Source: Takakia lepidozioides (Eukaryota > Streptophyta > Takakiopsida > Takakiales > Takakiaceae). From it: DNA of 64,000 nucleotides. Positions 55,899-64,000 of this stretch are shown here, in pieces; position 1 is the first letter of the stretch; every line of letters begins with the position of its first letter. Both the position numbers and the translations under genes were made by a program. The stretch covers positions 79,130,171-79,194,170 of the forward strand of contig CM060732.1 of assembly GCA_030704615.1 (NCBI GenBank), read 5' to 3'. The notes under the pieces were generated by a model. It was not told the origin of the DNA, searched no databases, and worked only from the letters and a program-made list of their open reading frames with translations.

Positions 55899-57259
55899 CT
55901 ATGCTGCAACCTCTTGAGCAGTACTCCCTTCCTGCTCAGTCAATGACAAGGCCTCATCCTGCCCCATCATCTCATCATTGAGAACCTCCTCAACCCGAGA
56001 AGAATCCCTAACCTCATCCATCACAGCTGCCTTGGCTGCCAACTCCCTCTGGACCTCGAGCACCTCCCACGTGTGCCATGGATATCTACACCCCGTGGTC
56101 CTCACCGGCTCGCCCCCACTCGCTGCCTGTACCGTCTCGGTAGGCAGAGAGACCGTCAAGGGAAGTGCACTCCGTACTCTACGTTGCTCAACCATAGCCA
56201 AGCTGATAATCCAGGTCAAGCAATTGAGATCCATTGCTTGCCCCAACACCTGACGACGTGATGCCTCAGAAAGAGAAGACACCGCCGTGGTCCCAGTGGA
56301 AAACCCCATAGCCCGCTCTCGCTCGTCGGCATTAGGCTCCACTATCTGTTGCAGCCAGGTCCACCATCCCGAAAAGCATGGGATCCTGGGAAGCTGAGCA
56401 GTGTAGGTAATGCTGCTCGTGGTTGACCCACCACCCTGTTGACCACTGCCAAAGGCGAACGGTCATCGTGTCTCACACGTTGAGACTGCCTCCCTGTGTC
56501 CAAAATGTTGTCCACTATAAGGTGTGTTGGCCGCTGCACCCCATCAAATGCACGCTTGAGCAGTGCGGGTGGCATCAAGTTAGTCCACCATAGCCGTGGA
56601 CGATGAGCCCGTGATCCCACTGCAGCTGCATCCAGCAGCACTGCTGACCCAAGCCACGACCGGACTTGATGCACACTGGCCATCACCCTGGCCCGAGAAT
56701 CACCCATCAGTGGCACATTCTCCAAGATGTATGCTGGCGATACAGCTTGATGAAGCTGCAAGTGGCGCAAAATCCGCACCATCTCCCAAAACAGACCCGT
56801 CCTCGAGTCTCGCAATCCATTGCCATGCCCGGCTGATGAATGCCCTTGGCAGGGCCAACCTGCCACTACCAGATCAATGGAGCCAACCTGCTTCAAATCC
56901 GGCGCCCCCAGCAACGAAATGTCTGCTGGCAAGGCTTGTTGGTATCCACGAACTGCAGACACTGGCAACAAAGCAGGGTACTGCTGTACCAACTGAACAA
57001 CATGGCGCAGTGAGACGCGTCGTGCAGTCTCATCCCTCTCCACATACAGGTAACGCCTTACCCGCACACCTGCCTGTAGCACAGCAGCCAATCCGGTGCT
57101 GATCCCGCCAAACAAGTCCAGAAAGCAAATGCCTTCATCCGGATACTGCCACACAATAGGTGTGGTATCTAATGGTGACAACTGAGGTGGTCCTGGTGCA
57201 ATACCCGCACTCTCCTCCTCTCCTGATGGTACAAAAGCCTCTACCCAGGCTTGTTGCAC
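55899..57259 (-). pseudogene. DNMT3-like cytosine-5 DNA methyltransferase domain inside the gypsy polyprotein
   Basis: The frame 57259-56342 contains the C5-methyltransferase motifs in order: motif I FLDLFGGISTGLAAVL with the acidic RYLYVERDETARR, motif IV DLVVAGWPCQGHS with the catalytic Cys, then GLFWEMVRIL, motif VI ILENVPLMGDSR, and motif VIII AVGSRAHRPRLWWTNL. A one-base shift in a T run near 56360 moves the rest to the frame 56342-55899. That frame has ERERAMGF, then SEASRRQVLGQAMDLN, the closing motif IX/X region of the family. Motif I phrasing and the RPRLWW block are most like DNMT3-type enzymes. The domain is about 450 residues, lies between protease and RT, and shares their frame apart from the shift. 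It would methylate cytosine in DNA using SAM. Confidence 0.9.
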
Positions 57260-57274
57260 CCGTCGATCAGCAAC

Positions 57275-57982
57275 CTACTGCAAATCCTTGCTCGTACCCC
57301 ACAATGGAGTGTGAGCAACCATGGCAGGCAACTCCGCCACACCATGCATGTCATCCTGCTCTGCTGGAGGTGGCACATCCTCTGCATGGGCATTGCCTTT
57401 GAGCAACTCTCCAGGCCAACTAACTGCAGCTGTAAAGGCGGCTAGTGTTTGCATCTTGCCCCGTTGGGCAGCCGCAATACCCCCAATGAATGTCAAAGGG
57501 AGCTGTGCACGACAACCATCCCTTGACTGCCATCCAGGCCTGTAGAATGCTGACTCCTCCCAAAAGTCCAGGGTGAAGCCCATGGGGTATAACACTGCCC
57601 CACCAACGAGGACATCGTAAGAGACCGCGTTTGTCACAATGGCCTTGGCTCGCATTACTGAGCCATCGATAGGATGATCCGGCTGCAGTCTAATGGCCAA
57701 CTGATGTCGTGTCATGCCCCGAGCCTGCTCTGATCATCCCAGAGATGTCTGTATCTGGAAAGGACAAGGCTCCATATCCACCTCCATGAGGCCCAAAACT
57801 GCAATAGCAGCTCTGCCCAACATCAGTGGCTGAGCTCCCGAGTCCAACAAAACCCAAAGTGGCCGGTACTTCTTGCCTGCCGGTCCACTCAAAGAGAAAA
57901 TGCCATCCTGGTTGTCTAACAAAACAACTCCAAGTGTCACCATGGCGCGTTCAAAGGCTGGCCTAGCTGGCAGCTCCATCAA
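57275..57982 (-). pseudogene. Ty3/gypsy aspartic protease
   Basis: Frame 57982-57734 has RPLWVLLDSGAQPLMLGRAA, the D-S-G-A active site. After an in-frame TGA, the frame 57715-57275 continues with the flap and C-terminal part TNAVSYDVLVGGAVLYPMG and FYRPGW. The protease would cut the polyprotein into its parts. It is in frame with gag upstream and the methyltransferase downstream, separated only by single stop codons. Confidence 0.85.
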
Positions 57983-58000
57983 CCTGGCAGCTGCAGCTTG

Positions 58001-58594
58001 CTATGGCGCAGCCGTGGCAGTCTTGACCCTCAAATCCGAGGATCCATCTGCCACTACACCTTCCAGTAACTCCGCAGAAGATGAAGTGACCTCCCCACTC
58101 TCACAGAGTATTGCTGCTAGTCTGAACACTGCAGCTGATCTTACCCCCGGCGTCGCAATCATGGTTGCCGAGAACAGTGGGGCTTGACACACAGAGGTGG
58201 CTGCCCCCAACAACACACCGGCTGCACTAGCATTGGCAGCAGGTGTCAATGCTGCACGTGTAGCTCTCCCCAATGGCATAGAAACCTCCGCCTCGGTAAC
58301 AGTCGGGCGAGAATTAGGTGCCATGGATGGCGTTGACACTGTCTCCGCCAAGGTGAATGACTGAGGCAGCCTCGCCTGACGGCTTGCCTCCCCACATTGT
58401 GGATCGAACTCCACCTCTGCACCTCGTGGCTCAGGAACTCGTGTTGCTCCTCGAGTCACGACTGCAGCAAACTCCACCTGCTCTAGTGGTAGTGCTGCTC
58501 CGCACATGAATCCCATGCCTCCCATATCTCCTCCCTCAGGAACAGGAGGTGGACCATCCCGCCTGGGAGCGGGTACCGCCTGAGCTGTAGCCAT
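58001..58594 (-). CDS. Gag-protease linker region of the gypsy polyprotein
   Basis: A 197-residue Ala/Pro/Val-rich frame with no recognised domain, in the same frame as gag and protease. It starts four codons after the gag TAG and ends at a TAG seven codons before the first Met of the protease frame. Probably a spacer. Confidence 0.6.
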   Translation of the reverse strand: MATAQAVPAPRRDGPPPVPEGGDMGGMGFMCGAALPLEQVEFAAVVTRGATRVPEPRGAEVEFDPQCGEASRQARLPQSFTLAETVSTPSMAPNSRPTVTEAEVSMPLGRATRAALTPAANASAAGVLLGAATSVCQAPLFSATMIATPGVRSAAVFRLAAILCESGEVTSSSAELLEGVVADGSSDLRVKTATAAP

Positions 58595-58606
58595 GGCAAC
58601 GAGCCT

Positions 58607-59623
58607 CTACTCTAGCTGCTGAAGCCGGTTGGCCATGCCTTGGTCAACACCCTGACCTCCGCGTCCTTGGCCATGTTGAGCTTGCCCTTGGCCTGCACCT
58701 CCTGCCCAACCACCTCGTCCTCTCTGGGCTGATCCACCTCGACCCCGACCACCATTGTTCCCTTGGAACTGGCCTGGGCGCAACTCAGGATGCAAGTCAT
58801 AACACTGGGCATCTCCATGCCCATACTTGCCACAATGCCCACACTGCAACTGTGCAGGCTGTGTTTGTGCCGGCCTTTTGCCACGCTCTGGGCAATCTCT
58901 CTTGACATGGGGTCCTCCACATGTCCAACATATCACCCCTGGTTGCTGTTGGCCTGCAAAAGATGTCACGGGCCTCTGCACCTGAGGTCCCCTGTAAGCT
59001 CCATGGAACTTGGGTTGGGAAACCTTGCCCCCCTGACCACGCTGTTGGGCAGTCCCTTGTGCCTGTGGGCTGGCAGCTACGCCTCGTGCAGGCATGTCCT
59101 TGCCAAACCCAATGGTAACAACTCGCTCCTCCACCATGTTGAGCTCAATCCGCTCAGCCAGCAGAAATACATCTGCTAATGTGGGTTGGGCTGCTTGTAA
59201 CAGGGTTGCATCCCGCACCATTCTCCTGAGCTCCTTGTCCAAAATTCCATACCAGAACTGGATTGCCTGAGCTTCAGTAACCCCTTGGGTCACACTTATC
59301 AAGCGCCTCATACGAGTGTAGGCCTCTCGCAAGCTCTCACTGGGTTTGCGCTGGAAGTCTTGCAAACTTCGCAGCTTCTCTGTCCGTACACCTTGGTAGT
59401 TCCTCCGCAACTCCTGGAAGAACTCCACCACCGGGTTGAATCTAGGCACATGTGTTGTAGTCGTGGCAGGAGGAGTAGTAGCACCTTTTGAACTGGTACC
59501 ACCTGCAGAAGTACCGGCACTACTTGTTCCACTACTAGTGCTGGCAGTGGGAGATATTGGTACTGATGCAGCTACTGGTCGCGTCGTGCCTCGAGTAATG
59601 GAGACGTAGATCGAAACCTGCAT
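58607..59623 (-). CDS. Ty3/gypsy gag, N-terminally truncated, two zinc knuckles
   Basis: The 338-residue frame has a Ser/Thr-rich start, then the retrotransposon-gag core FFQELRRNYQGVRTEKLRSL, SLREAYTRMRRLISV and FWYGILDKELRRM. Two CCHC knuckles follow: CWTCGGPHVKRDC and CGHCGKYGHGDAQC, then a Gly/Arg/Gln-rich RNA-binding tail. Related copies (33367-34080 and 60785-61252) have about 150 more residues at the N-terminus. Here they are replaced by an A-rich stretch on the coding strand just before the first ATG, so this gag is 5'-truncated. Confidence 0.88.
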   Translation of the reverse strand: MQVSIYVSITRGTTRPVAASVPISPTASTSSGTSSAGTSAGGTSSKGATTPPATTTTHVPRFNPVVEFFQELRRNYQGVRTEKLRSLQDFQRKPSESLREAYTRMRRLISVTQGVTEAQAIQFWYGILDKELRRMVRDATLLQAAQPTLADVFLLAERIELNMVEERVVTIGFGKDMPARGVAASPQAQGTAQQRGQGGKVSQPKFHGAYRGPQVQRPVTSFAGQQQPGVICWTCGGPHVKRDCPERGKRPAQTQPAQLQCGHCGKYGHGDAQCYDLHPELRPGQFQGNNGGRGRGGSAQRGRGGWAGGAGQGQAQHGQGRGGQGVDQGMANRLQQLE

Positions 59624-59750
59624 GTTTTTTTTGTTTTTTGTTTTTTTTAAAGCTTCTCAAACTAAGCACTACTTACACACAGGGAATCATACAAGTGCTA
59701 ACCCTCAGCTCCTACCTTGCACTCACAGGTAAGAGGTCATCTATCTCGAG
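59624..59750 (-). mobile_element. Leader between 5' LTR and gag
   Basis: Coding-strand CTCGAGATAGATGACCTC abuts the LTR end; a standard TGGTATCAGAG-type primer site is not seen, so the priming tRNA is unclear. A homologous leader phrase (GAGCTCATCTTTCTCGAG) precedes LTR-B at 39900 and 42240. An A-rich tract (about 59626-59650) sits right before gag. Confidence 0.6.
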
Positions 59751-60086
59751 TGATAGAAAACTAAAAGACACACTGTTCACACAAGAAACATGAAAACCAA
59801 CACCATCACTCTTTAAAATAGTAGTCGAGCCAGGGGCACCCCAAGCTATGGGGACTCCACCCCACAACAACATATCCTCCCTTCATAAGCATACTCAGCT
59901 TCTAAAGCGTGAAGGAGCTCGGTCGCGCAGGCTCAACTCGAGAGAGATGAGCTGCGCGACTGCCGCTCTCGTGAAGATAAGGCGGTTGAGATGTCAAACT
60001 AAACTTGACACATGATTTAACACTTGACCTAAATCCAAGTGTTAAATACAAATAACTAGCTTTATTCTAGTTGTTTTCACACTGTG
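59751..60086 (-). mobile_element. 5' LTR of the methyltransferase element, truncated
   Basis: Matches 52066-52400 with about six mismatches in 336 bases. It lacks the first roughly 100 bases of the LTR on the coding strand, including the TGTGGCAAACT start, because the match ends at CACACTGTG (60086). The outer sequence is unrelated. Confidence 0.85.
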
Positions 60087-60784
60087 GATATGGGAGTATT
60101 GCTTTGTCTCTACCTGGCAGAAAGAGGAGGAGGGTTGGTTAGAGCGAGCTACTGTAGCTTGGGACAAGGTTAGTGGCAGGTTTCTGGACATAGATATACC
60201 TCCTACACCTTACCATCATGCAGAGCGAGGCACTTTGAGAGAAGTCTGGCAGTTGATAGCATAGATCAGGATTAGATCTTGCTTGGGCAAGCTTCTATTC
60301 TTCCCCTCCATCTCTGTACTATTTTCATTACCTTGTACTTGTAGTTGCCAAAGCCTCTCTTGGTGGAGGCCAGTCAGTCCGGGGTTTTGGGTTGGGCTAT
60401 TCTGCAGGATCAGCATTGCAGCTGGATTTTGGTGTGGGGGTGTTGATGTTTTGATTTCTTGTGTTTGGACCCCCCCCAACACCTGCATGCTTGACTGTGC
60501 GTCATGTTGGTTTTGTGTGGGCGCTTGCTTTCATAGGGATTAGGCCGGATTTGATCACCGGTCAATCCTAGAGTATGCTGTCGGTGGTGAGGCTGGAGTG
60601 ATGACCAGCAAGACCACCAGTGTTTCTTCTATGGTGAGGCTGGGTTGATTACCAGCCAACCATAGGAGTTCTTGCGGTGGATGCAGGTGCAGGTGCCCTG
60701 AGCCATTGGAATATGACCCTTAAACTGCAACAGGTGCTCACCCGTGTCACTATTAGAATCAGTACTAGAGCCCTATAGTGTCAC
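60087..60784 (+). other. Unassigned segment, possible leader of another gypsy copy
   Basis: Contains a short coding-like reading (LWQKEEEGWLERATVAWDKV near 60110) without an assigned family, a run of eight C at about 60471, and then about 250 bases leading into gag. Confidence 0.35.
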
Positions 60785-61252
60785 GTGGGGGAGGTGCACA
60801 TTGTGAGTGTCATCATGGAGTTACCCAAGGGTTTTGAGGGGAGTACGGCTACAGGCAGTAACAGTGAGAGTGGGTTCACGAGACGAGGTATTCGGTTCAG
60901 ACCACCTTCACCTCCACCCTCAACTAGTGCAGAGTCAGACACAGACTCGGAGGCTTCATCAACAGGTGTGCAGTTTCATTCGCCATTGTTGTGGGACGAC
61001 ATGGAGGAGATGTATGGAGCTACCAAGGGGCCTCGTAGGTACTCTAGAGCTGTGGGCACAATCGAGTTGGATGACTTTATCCAGGAGTTCGACAGCTGGT
61101 GTGATTTGCAGCAGATGCGCAATCCACAGCTATTCACCCCATTCATGGCGTGGAAGGAACTGTTCCAGCATTTGGAAGGCCCGCCTATGGACGATTACCA
61201 CGAGTTCAGGCGAAGACATGAAGCAGAGATTGAGGAGTGGAGGATGTATTGG
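60785..61252 (+). pseudogene. Ty3/gypsy gag N-terminal fragment
   Basis: Reads MELPKGFEGSTATGSNSE, then FTRRGIRFRPPSPPPST, MEEMYGATKGPRRYSRAVGT, DDFIQEFDSWCDLQQMRN and HLEGPPMDDYHEFRRRHEAE. It matches 33367-34080 and stops at a junction with Crypton-like sequence at about 61253. It is the gag part that the element at 52-60 kb lacks, in opposite orientation. Confidence 0.85.
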
Positions 61253-62638
61253 TTTAGATGCCATAGCAACCTTCAACAATGCGGCAGCATAACAACATTG
61301 GGACCAATTTGAAGAATGACACAATTCTGAAGATTGCTGAATGAATGGCCACCCACATTGTTTGTGGAACCACGAACCTGGTAGTTGATTGGCCAATTCT
61401 TCTGCATCATCTGTTCTGCTTCCCGGAATATAGAATCCAGAAGATCGAAAAAAATTCTCCATATCAGATCAGGACACTTTAGATTTTCCCTTATCCACTT
61501 GAAGCGCTCCAGGAACCTCATCGAAAACAACGAGTGGAAGTGTTGCAGGTACTGTAGCCACAACATTTGAATGTGGAACTAATCCACCAAAAACCGGACA
61601 CTCTGTAGGAACGACATTGGCCACCTGATGTTCTTGCAATTTCGCATAGGCACCGACCTCCTGCCAGTGAGCATCTTGGAATGTTGACCAAGAAATTTCA
61701 CGCCACTAATAATCCGTTGAAATAGCACGATCTCTGAGCATTTTATCCACAGATTGTATTTCTCGTAACTTTCGGCATCCCTATGTCCGATTATGTCCAT
61801 TCCATATATGGTAGGCACACAGCCTTCCTACATCCGAGTAATTCCTGTCGTCCTGCCGCTCTTGTTTGTCAAAGTCTTCTCAGACAAGCCGGATAGTCAT
61901 TCTCTTTGTAACGGTTGCAAGCATATTTTTGCCTATAGGACCTTTGGAGTACCAAACGGGATCTGTAGCCTTTCACTTTGAAAGCGCTGTCAAAAACAGT
62001 GGATGAGGACCGGACTCTCCAGGTGGCCAAGAAGGCCTACGAGAAATCATTTTCTCATACGTCTCGATGATGGCTGCAACTTGACAACCGACAGCTTTTC
62101 GAATGTTGTTCACGCCCCATCTCGCAGCATCAGCCTTTACGGTCTTTGAAAGACTGGCTATATCTCAGAACCTTTCCCATGACAGTGTGCTCGATGGAAA
62201 AATCTTCAGTTCAGTCGCTGCTCTCATTTCAGAAACCGCTCTAATAAAGAAATTTCTTGTACAGTACCAGACGAATGTATAAGTCAAACCGGAAAGTGAA
62301 ATAGGTTGACACATATTGAGCCAACACAAGAGCTTCTTCGTCAAGCGTAAGACAATCAAATTTCTGCACTTTTTTTCCAAGGCCGGCTTTAAAAGACCTT
62401 GCCACAGCTTCGTCACCAGCCAACTTGATTCGTTGATATCTCATGTCATCCATAAGACTTATACAGAATTTTTCGCAAGGTTTGCTGGATTCAACGGCAC
62501 ACTTATTGTAGTGAGCACAAATTATTCTGCCTACACCGCGTAAGAATGAATTAATACTCCCAAGAGGATATAGTGAGCCATCACGCTTCTTGGCATCAAG
62601 TATAAAGCGAGCCAAAAGATCAACGATGTATCTAAGGT
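61253..62638 (-). mobile_element. Crypton-like element, inverted copy
   Basis: Nearly identical to 44015-45300 in reverse orientation, but keeps the stretch of about 110 bases that the 44 kb copy lost. The N-terminal recombinase half is at 62615-62241, and the GHRDAESYEKYN block is in the frame 61818-61579. It is joined directly to gag at 61253 and to gypsy integrase at about 62640. Confidence 0.7.
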
Positions 62639-62639
62639 A

Positions 62640-64000
62640 TCCATGAGTACCTCAGCTGGAGCACCGAATCGGCTAAGCACACAATCCAAGAATGCATACG
62701 CAGCTCCCTCACTAGCTTTATCAGGCAATGGAACCAATTCAATCCACTTGGAGAAGTGCTCCACCATCACCAACACGTACTTGTTGTGGCGCATGGTTAG
62801 TGGCAACGGCCCTGCGAAGTCAAGACTCCACCTGTAGCCCAATCCCATGATCGGAAGAGGGTGCAATTGTGGAGTAGGGGCGTTGAATGAAGCACGCACC
62901 CTGTCACACACCATGCACCTAGCCACAAATTGTTGCACCTCTGTGTGCATACCACGCCACCAATACTGCCCTTGCAGTAGACTATGAGTGCGTCGCACCC
63001 CAAAATGCCCCAACTCCTCATGGGCATGCCGCACTAACCGTGCCCTCTGTGTTGGGTGAGGCACAATCCTCACTCGACCATCCTCCCACACTCGGAGCAG
63101 GTGTGTCCCCTCCCACTTGAACCTCTTAGCTCGTTGTAGGATCCGATCCCTCTCCTTGGTAGTCACAGTGGCTGCAGTGTCTCCAGTGCGGAGGTAGTCC
63201 AACACAACTGAATCCTCATGTATATCTTTGGCACCACCTTGCTCATTGCTGGCCTCAGGGTCCTCAGACACTTGATCTACAGTCATCCCTGTTGCAGGTC
63301 CAACCTGGCCTTCCGCTGCCAAGATACACAGAAATGCAGATGCATGCCATCCGGCACCATCTCCTCGTCCGTCTCACCATGCCACCGAGCTCCAGTGTCA
63401 TCCTGCTGGCTCGTGCATGGATTGCGACTCAACCCATCTGCATTGCGATTGACCAAACCCGGTCGATGCACCACCTGAAAGTCATACTCTTGAAGGATGA
63501 GTGCCCACCATGCAAGCTTCGCCGTAAGCTTGTCTGACTCCATCAACCACTTGAGTGGTTGGTGATCCGTGACAAGGGTGAAGAGATTGCCGTATAGATA
63601 GCACCTGAAGTGTGCCACGGCCCACACTACAGCTAAGCATTATCCCTCATATGAGCTATACTTAGACTCAGCAGCATTGTTCGAGCGGCTAGTGTAAGCC
63701 ACTACGAACTCTCTTCCCTCATCATCCACCTGTGTGAGCACCGCTCCAAGCCCCAGCATGCTCCAATCTGTATACAGCTGAAAAGGACGCCCCCTAATAG
63801 GTCGTCTCAAGATGGGCGCCGAGGTCAACCTCGCCTTGAGCTCTTGAAAAGCTTGTTCTTGCTCATCTTCCCACTGCCACTCCTGGTCCACCTTGGTCAG
63901 CTTGGTTAGAGCCTTTGCAATGGCACTAAATCCCTTAACAAACCGTCTATAATAGTTTGCTAACCCCATGAAAGCTCGAACTCGGCTCACATCCGTGGGG
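62640..64000 (-). pseudogene. Second copy of the methyltransferase-family gypsy pol (integrase to RT), runs off the window
   Basis: Corresponds to 53628-54990 with only about five differences noticed over 1.36 kb, so above 99% identity. It includes the integrase zinc site and the first two catalytic regions up to AEVL, the RNase H region and the start of the RT end. It shares the TAA after SSYEG. One base is deleted near 63354, which splits the integrase frame. The integrase is cut at 62640, where Crypton-like sequence begins. Confidence 0.92.

Noticed and set aside
55899-57259. Methyltransferase as an ordinary host gene with a retroelement inserted nearby
   Set aside because: It shares the reading phase of gag and protease upstream, and its C-terminal part shares the phase of RT downstream, with no LTR or intron boundary between.
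1-64000. tRNA or rRNA genes
   Set aside because: I saw no cloverleaf with intact A and B boxes and no rRNA signature, but this was by eye only; a tRNA scan would settle it.

Overview
The window looks like nuclear DNA from a land plant with a large, repeat-rich genome. Plant hallmarks are a DYW-type PPR protein remnant, a second PPR remnant, a trihelix-type factor, a plant-style prolyl 4-hydroxylase with a C-terminal ShKT domain, and CACTA, hAT, Ty1/copia and Ty3/gypsy elements. A fern or another seed-free plant is my best guess from gene style and repeat load; the sequence does not prove it.

Region 1 (1-9.6 kb) is the gene-bearing part: a broken PPR-DYW end, a duplicated 5' scrap and then an intact prolyl 4-hydroxylase, a three-exon tRNA m1A58 methyltransferase subunit (TRM61-like), a GNAT acetyltransferase and a trihelix protein. 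A paralogous GNAT lies alone at 45.7-46.3 kb.

Region 2 (11-33 kb) is mostly DNA transposons: a Ty3/gypsy 3' end with a PHD finger, a decayed CACTA transposase, and a probable two-gene hAT-like unit (transposase plus a RING-finger gene). In that unit each gene lies downstream of a long array of 9-bp-arm palindromes with TATA-like modules. A degraded FCP1-like phosphatase and unassigned exons follow.

Region 3 (33-46 kb and 61-62.6 kb) is a mosaic of gypsy fragments, related LTRs, minisatellites and four copies of a Crypton-like (DUF3504-type) tyrosine recombinase element.

Region 4 (47-51.6 kb) is a Ty1/copia element whose 3' LTR is cut by another LTR.

Region 5 (52-60 kb, minus strand) is the most remarkable: a Ty3/gypsy element coding in order gag with two zinc knuckles, aspartic protease, a DNMT3-like cytosine-5 methyltransferase, reverse transcriptase, RNase H, integrase and a terminal PHD finger. 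It therefore carries a DNA-methylation writer and a probable histone-tail reader in its own polyprotein. This copy is broken by in-frame stops and two frameshifts, but its LTR pair is about 98% identical. A nearly identical pol segment (62.6-64 kb) and a diverged relative that also has the PHD finger (11.1-12.0 kb) show it is a family. All calls rest on reading motifs by eye; no database search was run.
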